A stretch of 64,000 nucleotides of DNA from Desulfosarcina alkanivorans (GTDB lineage Bacteria > Desulfobacterota > Desulfobacteria > Desulfobacterales > Desulfosarcinaceae), in assembly GCF_009688945.1 (NCBI RefSeq), contig NZ_AP021874.1:3162001-3226000 (forward strand), written 5' to 3'. A program made the translations under genes and the position numbers. The notes beneath the pieces are model-generated. The model saw nothing but the letters and a program-made list of their open reading frames with translations, made no database searches and was not told where the DNA came from. This document shows positions 42,499-51,448 of the stretch, piece after piece (positions within the stretch are counted from its first letter, which is position 1; each line of letters opens with the position of its first letter).

Positions 42499-44967
42499 AT
42501 GACGCCTGCCAATTGCGATCTTTGTGGCCTTCCCCTGCGCTATGGCGCGGTTTCTCATCGGATCGACGATGTGCCGCTCCAGTTCTGCTGCCACGGCTGC
42601 CGGATGGTCTACGCCATGCTGCTGGAATCGACCGAGGTGGACGACCCCGCCCGGTTCAAGGAGACCGACCTCTACCGGCAGTGTGTGGCCGCCGGAGTGA
42701 TCCCCGCCAGCGAAGCGGATCTGCGCCGCCTTCACGAACGGGAAAAACAGGCCAGCCATCCCGCCGGCAAACCGGTTGAGGGTGTGGACGCTGCGCCGGA
42801 CCGGTCCGGGACCCTGCCCCTGGACCTGGTCGTCGACGGCATGTGGTGCACCGCCTGTGCCTGGGTGATCGAAACGGCATTGTCCCGTCTGGAGGGGGTC
42901 CGGGCGGCCACCTGCCATTTTTCAACGGACCGCATGCACTGCCATTACCGTCCGGACCGGGTGGCGCCCGACCAGATCCGCAAGGCCGTCGCCCGCCTGG
43001 GCTACGATACCCGGGACCCCGAGACCGGCGATGCCGCCCGGCATGCCCAGCGCAGGGAACTGATCCGGCTGGCGATCACGGCATTGCTGTCCGCCAACGT
43101 CATGATGCTCTCCTGGGCCCTGTATGCGGGCTTCTTCACCACCCTCTCCGGTGACGCCGTATCCAAAATATCCCTGCCCATCGTGGCCATGGCGGCCGTC
43201 GTATTCGTTTACGGCGGCGGCCCCATGCTGCGCAAAGCCTGGTTCGGACTGGTTCATCGGGCACCGGGCATGGAAACCCTGGTGGGCATGGCCGCCGGAT
43301 GTGCCTTCGGCTACAGCATCTTTAACTGGCTGACCGGCAGCATTCACCTCTACTTCGACACCGCCTCCATGCTGATCACCCTGGTCCTGCTGGGCAAGGT
43401 CCTGGAGCAGCAGGCCAAGGGCCGCGTCCGCCGGGACCTGGACCGGTTCTTCGCCCTGCAGCCGTCCAAGGTGCGCCTGATCACCGACGGGTGGCCCGCC
43501 GGGCGGTATGTGGCCATCGGTCAACTGGCACCGGGCGACCGCTTTGCCGTGGAGGCGGATGAGATCGTGCCGGCGGACGGACACGTGGAATCCGGAACCG
43601 CGTCACTCGACGAATCCTCCCTGACCGGCGAACCCAGGCCGGTACCCGTCAAGGCCGGCGATCCCGTCAAAAGCGGTGCCCGCGTGATTGACGGCCGGTT
43701 CGTCGCCCGGGCCGAAATCGTCGGCGCGGACACCATTTTAGGCCGGATGATCGCCATCATGGCCCGCAGCCTGGAACAGAAAAGCGCCTACGAGGGACGC
43801 ACGGATCGCATGCTCCGATGGTTTGTCCCCGTCATCCTGACACTGGCCGGAGGTACCGGTCTGTTCTGCTTTCTAAACGGTGCCACGATCAACCAGGCCA
43901 TGGTGCGGGCCGTGACCGTGATGGTCATCTCCTGCCCCTGCGCCCTGGGCGTGGCCATTCCCATGGCACGTCTGGCCGGCATCTCCCTGGCAGGGCGCCG
44001 GGGCATCCTGGTCAGGGAGATCGAGGCCTTCGAACGGGCCGACGTCGTCGACACGCTGGTTTTCGACAAAACCGGCACCCTGACCCACGGCCGCTGGCAG
44101 CTGTGCGGCATCGACTGCCAGCCGGGACACGATCCGGAGACCGTCGCTGCCTGGGCTGCCGGTCTGGAGCGGGGATCGGACCATGAAATCGCCCGGTCCA
44201 TCTTGTCCTATGCCCGCATTCAGGGAATTGCAGCCGCTGATGTCAGCGATATCACCGCCCATCCGGACGGGATCCAAGGCCGGCTGGACGGAATCGACCT
44301 GCGCATCGGCAAACGGGGATTCGCCCGGGGCCCGGCGACGCTTTCGGATGGGAACGGGGACGGTTCCGACGGAACCCTGACCTCGCGTGTTTTTCTCAGC
44401 GCGGACAACCGCCCGGCGGCAGTCCTGATCTTCGGGGATGCCATCCGGCCGTCGGTGCCGGCGATGGTGGACCGGTTGAAGCAGGCGGCCATGCACCTCC
44501 ACCTGATCTCCGGGGATGATGACGCCGCCACCGGGGCCGTAGCCGGGACACTGGGCCTGAGCCGGACCCGGGGCGGTTTATTGCCGGCCGACAAGGCGGA
44601 CTATATCGACCGGTTGAATGACCGGGGACGGCAGGTGGCCATGGTGGGTGACGGTGTCAACGATGCGGCCGCCATGGTTCGTGCCACCCTGGCCGTGGCC
44701 GTTCATTCCGGCGCAGGCCTGGCCAAAGAGGCCGCCCACATCACGCTCATGCGCGGGGATCCCGCCCAACTATTGGACTTTTTCCCCCTGGCCCGCCGGG
44801 TCAACCGCAAGGTGGGGCAGAACCTGTGGTGTGCCTGGATCTACAACCTGGTCAGCATCCCCGTGGCCATGAGCGGCCTGCTGACCCCCCTGGTTGCCGC
44901 CACGGCCATGCTGCTCTCCAGCCTGACCGTCATCGGCAACACCCTGCTGCTGGTCCGGCGGGATTGA
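42499..44967 (+). CDS. ccoI: Copper-exporting P-type ATPase for cbb3 oxidase assembly
   Basis: 822-aa P1B ATPase. The N-terminus has Cys-rich CDLCGLPL and CCHGCRMVY (ATPase_P-type metal-binding, FixI type), then an HMA domain with MWCTACAW. Eight helices include the CPC copper gate (SCPCALG). SLTGEP, DKTGTLTHG (phosphorylation Asp) and GDGVNDAAAM complete the catalytic core. The N-terminal Cys set and the location after cco genes point to CcoI/FixI, which moves Cu(I) outward for CuB insertion, rather than a detoxifying CopA. Confidence 0.93.
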   Translation: MTPANCDLCGLPLRYGAVSHRIDDVPLQFCCHGCRMVYAMLLESTEVDDPARFKETDLYRQCVAAGVIPASEADLRRLHEREKQASHPAGKPVEGVDAAPDRSGTLPLDLVVDGMWCTACAWVIETALSRLEGVRAATCHFSTDRMHCHYRPDRVAPDQIRKAVARLGYDTRDPETGDAARHAQRRELIRLAITALLSANVMMLSWALYAGFFTTLSGDAVSKISLPIVAMAAVVFVYGGGPMLRKAWFGLVHRAPGMETLVGMAAGCAFGYSIFNWLTGSIHLYFDTASMLITLVLLGKVLEQQAKGRVRRDLDRFFALQPSKVRLITDGWPAGRYVAIGQLAPGDRFAVEADEIVPADGHVESGTASLDESSLTGEPRPVPVKAGDPVKSGARVIDGRFVARAEIVGADTILGRMIAIMARSLEQKSAYEGRTDRMLRWFVPVILTLAGGTGLFCFLNGATINQAMVRAVTVMVISCPCALGVAIPMARLAGISLAGRRGILVREIEAFERADVVDTLVFDKTGTLTHGRWQLCGIDCQPGHDPETVAAWAAGLERGSDHEIARSILSYARIQGIAAADVSDITAHPDGIQGRLDGIDLRIGKRGFARGPATLSDGNGDGSDGTLTSRVFLSADNRPAAVLIFGDAIRPSVPAMVDRLKQAAMHLHLISGDDDAATGAVAGTLGLSRTRGGLLPADKADYIDRLNDRGRQVAMVGDGVNDAAAMVRATLAVAVHSGAGLAKEAAHITLMRGDPAQLLDFFPLARRVNRKVGQNLWCAWIYNLVSIPVAMSGLLTPLVAATAMLLSSLTVIGNTLLLVRRD

Positions 44968-45295
44968 CCCTGTCGTCGATCCGCAACCCGCCGCCCCCGG
45001 CCTCCCCTCTTTTTCCCGATGGCCCCGAGAGAGACCCTTTTCCCCGAGGGCAGCCTTAAACGCATGAATCCGCAGCCGTCCCGACGGACCCCATCGTGTC
45101 TCCATTCCACAACACGGGGCCTTGACAAACCTGGAAAAAGAGACCATTTATAATCTCTTATGCGCGTTATCCCGATACGTTGAAGCGCGGCAGGCAGGGC
45201 GCCGGCCTGGGTTCGGCCTCGGCGGCAGCCATCGGATGACAACCATGAACATCGGAAAAAAAATGATTATCCACAGGTTAAACGAGAGGTAGAAA
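44968..45295. other. Spacer upstream of the CoA-disulfide reductase gene
   Basis: 328 bases with no gene. TTGACA (45122-45127) and TATAAT (45149-45154) are both present, but 21 bases apart, longer than an efficient sigma-70 promoter allows. A GAGAGG ribosome site precedes the ATG at 45296. No terminator for ccoI was seen. Confidence 0.3.
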
Positions 45296-46996
45296 ATGGC
45301 TCAGAAGATCATCATCGTCGGCGGCGTCGCCCTCGGATCCAAGGCGGCCTGCCGATTCAAGCGACTGGAGCCCCGCTCCCAGGTCACCATCATCGATCAG
45401 GACCGCTTCGTATCCTACGGTGGATGCGGCATTCCGTTTTACGTCTCCGGGGATGTGAGCGATGTCAACGATCTGCGTAAAACCAGTTTTCACATGCTGC
45501 GGGACGAAGCCTTTTTCCGCAATTGCAAGGACATCGAGGTGCTCACCCAGACCCGTGCGGAACGAATCGACCGGGAGAACAAAAAGCTCCACATCCGCCG
45601 GCTGGACGGTACCACGGACGTCCTGGATTACGACCAGCTGGTCCTGGGAACCGGCAGCCGCCCACGGTGTCTGATGATCCCCGGCGCCGATCTTCCCATG
45701 GTGCATACGTCCGCCAACCTGAACGATGCCCAGGCGATCAAGGAACTGGTCACCAGGGGGCAGGTGGAGCGGGCCGTCATCATCGGCGGCGGGTTTATCG
45801 GGCTGGAGATGGCCGAAGCCCTGGCCGACATGTGGGAGGTGGATACCACGGTGGTCGAATATTTCGACCAGATCATGCCCGGCTTCGTGGGTCCCCAGTT
45901 CGCCCGTATGGCCCAGCGGCAGATGGAAAAACACGGGGTCCGCTTTTTCCTCGACGAAGAGGTGAAGGCCATTGAAGGCACGGACAGCGTTGAAGCCGTG
46001 GTGACGAGCAAACGGCGACTGGAGGCGGACCTGGTGATCATCGCCATCGGGGCCACCCCCAATGTGGAACTGGCCCGCGAGGCCGGGCTGCGGCTCGGGC
46101 CGACCGGTGCCATTGCCGTGGACGAGCACATGCGCACCTCCGATCCGGTCATTTATTCCGGCGGGGACTGTGCGGAAATCCGCAATCTGGTGACCGGCCA
46201 GCCGGGTTACTTTCCTTTAGGGTCCATGGCCAACCGGCAGGGCCGGGTGATCGGCACGAACCTCGCCGGGGGAAGCGCCGAATTCAGGGGTGCTGTCGGC
46301 TCCTTTGTGGTCAAGACCTTCGAGGCCGCCCTGGCCGGAACCGGATTGAGCCTGGAAAGGGCCCGCCGCGCAGGCTTCGATGCGGTCAGTGTCCAGGTGG
46401 CCCAGTTGGACCGCGCCCACTTTTACCCGGACAAGGCCATGATCCACCTGGAACTGGTCGTTGAAAAGAAATCACGGCGCATATTGGGTATCCAGGGATT
46501 CGGGGAAGAGGGTGACGCCGTCGTGGGACGCATCAACATGGTGGCCGCCATGCTGGAAGACCGGCCCACCATCGACCGGCTCAGCAATGTGGAGCTGGCC
46601 TACTCGCCCCCGTTTTCGTCGGCCATGGACGTGCTCAACGCCCTGGCCAATACCGCCGAGAACATGCTGGACGGCCACTATCAGCCCATCGACGCCGATG
46701 GCTTTGCCGAAAAATGGGTCAACGGAAACGGCAACCTGTTGATCCTCGACTGCCGCGCCCGTCAGGATGGCGAATCCTTTGCTAAAAAATATCCCGACCG
46801 CTGGGTCAACATTCCCCAGGATGAACTGCGGCAACGCATGGCTGAAATCCCGACGGACAAGGACCTGATCCTGATCTGCAACACCGGCGTGCGCTCCTAT
46901 GAAGCCCAACTCAACCTGAGGGAGATGGGCGTCACCGATCCGGTCAGCGTTCAGGGCGGCATGGTGACCTTGAACAAGTGCGGCCTGGACCTTTAA
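45296..46996 (+). CDS. CoA-disulfide reductase / persulfide reductase with C-terminal rhodanese domain
   Basis: 566-aa flavoprotein. IIIVGGVALGSKAACRFKR is the FAD-binding start. SYGGCGIPFYVSGD holds catalytic Cys44. VIIGGGFIGLEMAEAL binds NAD(P)H, GGDCAEI is the second FAD motif, and the dimerisation domain ends near residue 445. Residues about 455-566 are a rhodanese domain with active Cys528 in ICNTGVRS. This architecture matches CoADR-RHD/Npsr enzymes that reduce CoA-disulfide, CoA-persulfide or polysulfide with NADH, useful for sulfur metabolism and for redox control under oxygen. It appears monocistronic. Confidence 0.92.
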   Translation: MAQKIIIVGGVALGSKAACRFKRLEPRSQVTIIDQDRFVSYGGCGIPFYVSGDVSDVNDLRKTSFHMLRDEAFFRNCKDIEVLTQTRAERIDRENKKLHIRRLDGTTDVLDYDQLVLGTGSRPRCLMIPGADLPMVHTSANLNDAQAIKELVTRGQVERAVIIGGGFIGLEMAEALADMWEVDTTVVEYFDQIMPGFVGPQFARMAQRQMEKHGVRFFLDEEVKAIEGTDSVEAVVTSKRRLEADLVIIAIGATPNVELAREAGLRLGPTGAIAVDEHMRTSDPVIYSGGDCAEIRNLVTGQPGYFPLGSMANRQGRVIGTNLAGGSAEFRGAVGSFVVKTFEAALAGTGLSLERARRAGFDAVSVQVAQLDRAHFYPDKAMIHLELVVEKKSRRILGIQGFGEEGDAVVGRINMVAAMLEDRPTIDRLSNVELAYSPPFSSAMDVLNALANTAENMLDGHYQPIDADGFAEKWVNGNGNLLILDCRARQDGESFAKKYPDRWVNIPQDELRQRMAEIPTDKDLILICNTGVRSYEAQLNLREMGVTDPVSVQGGMVTLNKCGLDL

Positions 46997-47370
46997 TCCT
47001 TCGAATCATTCACCAGCGCCCCCCGCCGCAAACGGCGGGGAATGCGCTCGCGACTGCGATTATAGACGGGCAATCGATTCCGGACGACAGCCTGGCTGTC
47101 TCCGGAATCATTCGTTTGACCGCATCGGCGCTTCAACGGGCAGCCTTTTTCGGGGTTCATCGGCAGGGGGCCGCCGACCACCTTGAGAATCCTGAAATCC
47201 TTCCTATCTTAAAAACCATCGATCTAAACACCGACAGCACGGGATTGGCGTGATCATCACGCGCTACAGCATGTAAATCCATGTGCATCATCTCTGTACC
47301 AACCCATCCCAGGTCGGCGACAACCCGAGTCAGCCCGCCCGATTGCCGACCTTTAGAAGAAGGAGGATTC
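46997..47370. other. Spacer with GC-rich hairpin
   Basis: CCCCGCCG (47021-47028), CAAA, CGGCGGGG (47033-47040) form a perfect 8-bp hairpin 25 bases after the reductase stop. No T run follows, so it is at best a weak or Rho-assisted terminator. The remaining 330 bases hold no gene I can support. Confidence 0.4.
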
Positions 47371-48150
47371 ATGAACATTCGACGCCTGACCCTATTACTG
47401 GCTATTCTTTTGCTGGCCGGCACCGCCCACGGCAAAGTGGTGACCCAGGCCATTTCATACACCCACGGCGGGGTCTCCCTGGAAGGCTACCTGGCCTACG
47501 ATGATGCCGTTTCCGGTAAAGCCCCCGGCGTCCTGGTGGTCCATGAATGGTGGGGATTGAACGACTATGCCCGAAGCCGCGCCGAGAAATTGGCCCACAT
47601 GGGGGTTGTGGCCTTCGCCCTGGACATGTACGGCAAGGGCAAGTCCACCGAGCACCCGGACCAGGCCGCCGCCTGGATGAAGGCGGTCAACGGAAATATG
47701 GACGGATGGCTGAAACGGGCCATGGCCGGACTGGAGGTCCTCAAAAAGCAGCCCATGGTCGACGCCGGACGGCTGGCGGCCATCGGCTACTGCTTCGGCG
47801 GCGCCACCGTCCAGGTGCTGGCCTATGGCGGTGCGGACATCAAGGGCGTCGTCAGTTTTCACGGCTCCCTGATGCCGCCGACCGCCGAGCAGGCCGCACG
47901 CACCCGGGCCAAAATCCTGATCTGCCACGGTGCCGCCGATCCGATGAACCAACCCGAGGCCATGAGCACCTATGCCGCAGCCATGAACGCCTCATCCATC
48001 GACTGGCAGATGATCGCCTACGGCGGCACCCGCCACAGCTTCACCAACCCCGATGCGGACAAGCGGGACATGGCCGCCCTGGCCTACAGCCCGTCCGCGG
48101 ACCGTCGCTCCTGGCAACACATGACATTCTTTTTCGAGGAATTATTTTAA
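47371..48150 (+). CDS. Secreted dienelactone-hydrolase-family protein
   Basis: 259-aa alpha/beta-hydrolase. Residues 1-22 are a signal peptide (MNIRRLTLLLAILLLAGTAHG). The fold starts with GYLAYDDAV..APGVLVVHEWWGLND. The catalytic triad is Cys in IGYCFGGATV, Asp in HGAADPMNQPEA and His in TRHSFTNP. The start at 47371 follows AGAAGGAGGATTC. Cytoplasmic family members open lactones; exported ones are of unknown substrate, so the activity is inferred only at family level. Confidence 0.9.
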   Translation: MNIRRLTLLLAILLLAGTAHGKVVTQAISYTHGGVSLEGYLAYDDAVSGKAPGVLVVHEWWGLNDYARSRAEKLAHMGVVAFALDMYGKGKSTEHPDQAAAWMKAVNGNMDGWLKRAMAGLEVLKKQPMVDAGRLAAIGYCFGGATVQVLAYGGADIKGVVSFHGSLMPPTAEQAARTRAKILICHGAADPMNQPEAMSTYAAAMNASSIDWQMIAYGGTRHSFTNPDADKRDMAALAYSPSADRRSWQHMTFFFEELF

Positions 48151-48279
48151 GCGCCCGTGTCGGACTGAATGCCCGACACGCAGTCCTGCCGGCCCGCCCG
48201 CAGCGAACAGGAACGGGTCGTAGGATAAAACCAGCAGCCTCAACCGAACATTGAGAAACCATATGGAAAGGAATCCGAC

Positions 48280-48447
48280 ATGAATGAAACAACTGAAAAA
48301 ACCCTCTGTGCCCTCCAGGAAGAGGGATTTATCGACTCCGATACCGACGCATTCAAAAAACTGATCCAACCGGCCACGCACTTCTGCAAGAACTGCGGAC
48401 GAAGCGCGGCCAGCGACAAGAACCTGTGCAACCCTGAGCCGCTGTAA
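48280..48447 (+). CDS. Small Cys-containing protein (zinc-ribbon-like)
   Basis: 55-aa protein with a helical N-terminus (ETTEKTLCALQEEGFIDSDTD) and a C-terminal FCKNCGRSA...KNLCNPEPL segment. CxxC plus a later Cys looks like half of a zinc ribbon or rubredoxin-like knuckle. GGAAAGGAATCCGAC precedes the ATG, and a strong terminator follows 10 bases after the stop, which supports a real small gene. Function unknown. Confidence 0.75.
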   Translation: MNETTEKTLCALQEEGFIDSDTDAFKKLIQPATHFCKNCGRSAASDKNLCNPEPL

Positions 48448-48457
48448 AGCTAAACCC

Positions 48458-48498
48458 AAAAAGCGCCGTTGGCATAATGGGCCGACGGCGCTTTTTTT
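48458..48498. terminator. Bidirectional intrinsic terminator
   Basis: Arms 48458-48473 (AAAAAGCGCCGTTGGC) and 48481-48496 (GCCGACGGCGCTTTTT) pair along 16 positions with one G-U, with a 7-base loop and T runs at the ends in both directions. It separates the plus-strand small Cys protein gene from the minus-strand genes that converge on it. Confidence 0.93.
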
Positions 48499-48527
48499 CA
48501 CAACTCGGGCAAGGGGGTTAAGCAGCA

Positions 48528-48716
48528 TCACGTTTCAGGGGCCACGATTTTCAACTGACCGGCATAACGGCCAACCACGGCATCCTCGACGCAGTTTTCC
48601 AGTTCCGTATCGCTGATACTGCCCGGGTCTTTGAGTTCTTCCAGGGGACACACAAAATCGTTTCCCGCCATATCCTTGACTTTGACGTATAACGTCTCAT
48701 TCGTTTCCGTGTTCAT
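48528..48716 (-). CDS. Small conserved hypothetical protein
   Basis: 62-aa acidic soluble protein: MNTETNETLYVKVKDMAG, then NDFVCPLEELKDP and DAVVGRYAGQLKIV. It has a single Cys and a likely small beta fold. No named family is recognised. The start at 48716 follows GGAAAGGGCAAACC; longer starts extend into unconserved sequence. It is the last gene of the minus-strand group before the bidirectional terminator. Confidence 0.65.
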   Translation of the reverse strand: MNTETNETLYVKVKDMAGNDFVCPLEELKDPGSISDTELENCVEDAVVGRYAGQLKIVAPET

Positions 48717-48826
48717 TGGTTTGCCCTTTCCATTTATCATTGAAAAAATATCACGCCCACAGCTGGGCGTTTTACCTGGTTCGGCCATACGCACCGATAT
48801 CGCCTGAAGGGTCCGCACGTTCATTT

Positions 48827-49888
48827 TTAGATCAGGTCCGGTGGTGGATGACGCAGGCCCCTGATCCAGGACTCCGGGAATGAGCCATGCCCGTTGGCCG
48901 CTCCCAGCAGCGCGCCCAGGACCGCACCCCGGCCGGCGTTGTCCCCGCCCAGACGGGTGTTGGCAACCAGTCCCCGCTCCACCTTGTCGTGGTATTTCAG
49001 GGCCAGGTAGGCGGTCGCCGGCAATGCGTCTTCCACATAGCAGGCCGTGCTCAATCGCCGCCCGACAACGGTTTCATCGGGGTCCGCAAGCCATCGCATC
49101 AGGGGATGGCCCAACAGCGGATTGTCCTGCCGCCGGACTTTTCGCGCGATCACGTCAAAAAGCGATTCACCGGAAAGAACCGGAAGCAGCACATCCGCGA
49201 GGAATTCACCGGCCGCGGCCATCCGGGAACCCAGATGGGTGAGGCCGAGATGCGCCATGGCCAGCCGCCTGGCCAGGTCGGGATCCTGAGCGTAGTAGAC
49301 GATAAGCGGAATCATGCCGATCACCCCGCTGATGTGCTTTTCGTTGACCCCGCAGGCCGTCGGGGGCTTGCCCGACGCATAGTTGGCAAAAAAACGGCGG
49401 TGATATTCTTCCACGTACGTGTCCCGGTGGCTGCCGGGGGTGGTCATGAAAGCGATGTATTCCGACAGATAGGCGTCGGCATCATATCCACCCCTGGCCT
49501 GCATGGTCTTGATCAGCAGGTTGCATAGCTTCAGGTTCAGCGTATTTTCACCGGCCCGCAGAAACTGGTGATAATGCACCCCCGGACGCCCCCAGAACCG
49601 GGCCTGGTCGTGGAGGATGTCGGCCCTTTCATTTACCGGGGTGTAGGAGGAGCGCCACAGGATGCTGTCCGGATGGGGGTTTTTGGGCGCCAGGTATCCG
49701 GCCACCCGGCCGTAGTCCCGCGCAAGGGCCCCACGGTCGTAGTACCAGTGAACCGGCATCGCCAGCGCATCGCCGATAAACATGCCCAGGAGCGCACCCT
49801 TGCGTCGTGACGGGTTGTCCGGTGAAGGGCCGGCGCCGGGTTCCGCTGCGGCTGACATGAGGACCGGGCTGTCCGCTGGAGATTTCAT
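48827..49888 (-). CDS. ADP-ribosylglycohydrolase-family protein
   Basis: 353-aa protein of the DraG/ARH fold. GALLGMFIGDALAMPVHWYYD at the start and GGDNAGRGAVLGALLGAANG near the end carry the paired acidic residues that bind two Mg ions. Family members remove ADP-ribose from proteins or act on related N-glycosides. The start is set at 49888 (GGAAGTGTCGCC upstream); an ATG at 49918 overlapping the SDR stop as ATGA is an alternative. It follows the SDR gene on the same strand. Confidence 0.88.
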   Translation of the reverse strand: MKSPADSPVLMSAAAEPGAGPSPDNPSRRKGALLGMFIGDALAMPVHWYYDRGALARDYGRVAGYLAPKNPHPDSILWRSSYTPVNERADILHDQARFWGRPGVHYHQFLRAGENTLNLKLCNLLIKTMQARGGYDADAYLSEYIAFMTTPGSHRDTYVEEYHRRFFANYASGKPPTACGVNEKHISGVIGMIPLIVYYAQDPDLARRLAMAHLGLTHLGSRMAAAGEFLADVLLPVLSGESLFDVIARKVRRQDNPLLGHPLMRWLADPDETVVGRRLSTACYVEDALPATAYLALKYHDKVERGLVANTRLGGDNAGRGAVLGALLGAANGHGSFPESWIRGLRHPPPDLI

Positions 49889-49914
49889 GGCGACACTTCC
49901 TTTACGTGGCGGGT

Positions 49915-50628
49915 TCATTTGAACGTTCGCACCGATCCCATGCCCCCGTCCACGGCAATCACCTGGCCGGTAATCCAGGCGGCGGATTCCTCGAGAAGGA
50001 ACGTCGCGGCAGCCGCTGCATCGCGGGCCTTTCCGAATCGTTTCAGCGGATGTCGTTCCGCGGCGGCCGATCGTCTGCCCTCATCGGACAGCAGGGTTCC
50101 AGCCAGCGGCGTGTCCGTCAGCGACGGCGCGACGGCGTTTACCCGGATCCTGGGTGCAAACTCGGCTGCCAGTGAGCGGGTCAACCCTTCCAGAGCCCCT
50201 TTGGCACTGGCAATCGAAGCATGAAAAGGCATCCCCGTTCCCACGGCCACGGTGCTGAACAGGACAACCGAACCCGACCCGCTGGCCTTTTTCAAGGCCG
50301 GCAGACAGGACTGGATGGCGTTCACGGCGCCGAAAAAGTTGATGCGCCAGTCGGCCAGAAAGTCTTCTTCTTTAAGGCGGTGGAACGGGCGCAGGCGAAT
50401 CGAACCGGGACAATAGGCCAGCCCCTGAACGGCTGCCGGGATCGCGTCCCTGGCGATGGCATCCCGGGTGATGTCCAGCGGCAGGTGCGTCACCCCGGGC
50501 AATCCCGACAGGGAGTCTGCCGACCGGGAAACGACGGCCACCGAATGATTTTTCCGGGACAGTCGACGGGTGATGTCCAGGCCGATGCCGGAACTGCCGC
50601 CCACGACAACGAAGGTCGATTCATTCAT
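49915..50628 (-). CDS. Short-chain dehydrogenase/reductase
   Basis: 237-aa classical SDR. VVVGGSSGIGLDITRRL is the NAD(P) motif. The catalytic residues lie in VVLFSTVAVG (Ser region) with HASIASAKGALEGL, where the usual YxxxK is replaced by a His/Ala-Ser-Ile-Ala-Ser-Ala-Lys run: the Lys is kept but the Tyr is not obvious. VDGGMGSVRTF ends the fold. The start at 50628 follows AAGGAGAAGACGACTC. It overlaps the upstream unknown gene by 8 bases. Confidence 0.88.
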   Translation of the reverse strand: MNESTFVVVGGSSGIGLDITRRLSRKNHSVAVVSRSADSLSGLPGVTHLPLDITRDAIARDAIPAAVQGLAYCPGSIRLRPFHRLKEEDFLADWRINFFGAVNAIQSCLPALKKASGSGSVVLFSTVAVGTGMPFHASIASAKGALEGLTRSLAAEFAPRIRVNAVAPSLTDTPLAGTLLSDEGRRSAAAERHPLKRFGKARDAAAAATFLLEESAAWITGQVIAVDGGMGSVRTFK

Positions 50629-51175
50629 GAGTCGTCTTCTCCTTGTGGGTTGATGGATGCTCGGGTGCCCCGGCCAGATGACGCCGCAGGATATCTCCCA
50701 ACTCGGCGAGGCAGGCTTCGATGGTGTCGTATTGATAGCCCGCCACGAATTGCCCCTGACCGTAAACATCCACCGCGGGGGTGAATGGCGGATAGGCGAA
50801 CAACGCGTTGACGATGATGCCATGGTCGGCCACATGGCTGGCGACCAGCACGCCGGCATCGGGGGGAGGGGTTCCGTCCTCGCCGCCGGAGGGCCCGCCC
50901 AGCATCTGATGCCGAACACTGGGCGGGAGGTAAAAGGCGGCCGCCGATCGAGGCACCGTTACGGCACGGGATAACCGCTGAAAAAATGCTATTTCATCCG
51001 GCACCAACTGTTGAAAGGTCACGGTGGCCCCGGGTCTCAGATAGGCCGCCATCCGGTCCAGCAGGTCCGCCAGCATTGATTGCCAGCCGGCAACCAGATC
51101 CGACGGCCCGTTTCCGACCCGCTGTTCGACAACCCGGGCCATTTTGCGGTTCTGTTCAGCGTCGATCGGTTTCAT
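50621..51175 (-). CDS. Unknown protein coupled to a MoaD-like gene
   Basis: 184-aa soluble protein that I do not recognise. It has a helical N-terminus (QNRKMARVVEQRVGNGPSDLVAG), a middle region PDEIAFFQRLSRAVTVPRSAAAFYLPP and a C-terminal DVYGQGQFVAGYQYDTIEACLAELGDIL. There is no signal peptide, membrane helix or Cys cluster. It lies 33 bases after the MoaD-like gene and overlaps the SDR start, so it belongs to the same operon. The start MKPIDAEQ at 51175 is preceded by AAAGGGGATGTGCCG. Confidence 0.65.
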   Translation of the reverse strand: MKPIDAEQNRKMARVVEQRVGNGPSDLVAGWQSMLADLLDRMAAYLRPGATVTFQQLVPDEIAFFQRLSRAVTVPRSAAAFYLPPSVRHQMLGGPSGGEDGTPPPDAGVLVASHVADHGIIVNALFAYPPFTPAVDVYGQGQFVAGYQYDTIEACLAELGDILRRHLAGAPEHPSTHKEKTTHE

Positions 51176-51208
51176 CGGCACATCCCCTTTCACGGAGCGA
51201 TCCATTGT

Positions 51209-51448
51209 CTACATGCCGCCTACGGCCGGCACGAAGGCAACCCTGTCCCCGTCGGCCAGCCGTTTGCCGATCCCCGTTCGTCGACCGTTGACGAATACCA
51301 GAGCGATGTCCCGCTCGGGGATCCGAACGTGGTCGGCAAGGGTTTTAGCGGTGGTAGTCCCGCCGGTGAGGGATACGGTGCGGCCACGGTCATGCCTGCA
51401 GGTATCGCCATTGTGCAACGATGAGAAGCATTTGACACTGATTTTCAT
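51209..51448 (-). CDS. MoaD/ThiS-like ubiquitin-fold protein ending Gly-Gly-Met
   Basis: 79-aa beta-grasp protein: MKISVKCFSSL at the start, then TAKTLADHVRIPERDIALVFVNGRR and LADGDRVAFVPAVGGM. The pattern fits sulfur-carrier proteins, but those end in Gly-Gly; here one Met follows, so activation would need removal of the last residue, or the protein is not a carrier. CCGGAGGTGAATC precedes the ATG. It heads the minus-strand operon and is divergent from a kinase-like gene. Confidence 0.82.
   Translation of the reverse strand: MKISVKCFSSLHNGDTCRHDRGRTVSLTGGTTTAKTLADHVRIPERDIALVFVNGRRTGIGKRLADGDRVAFVPAVGGM

Noticed and set aside
45122..45154. Perfect TTGACA and perfect TATAAT as a promoter for the CoA-disulfide reductase
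   Set aside because: The spacer is 21 bases, outside the working range of sigma-70; kept only as a note in the spacer entry.
47021..47040. Intrinsic terminator after the CoA-disulfide reductase gene
   Set aside because: The hairpin is perfect, but no T run follows on either strand, so it is listed only as a hairpin.
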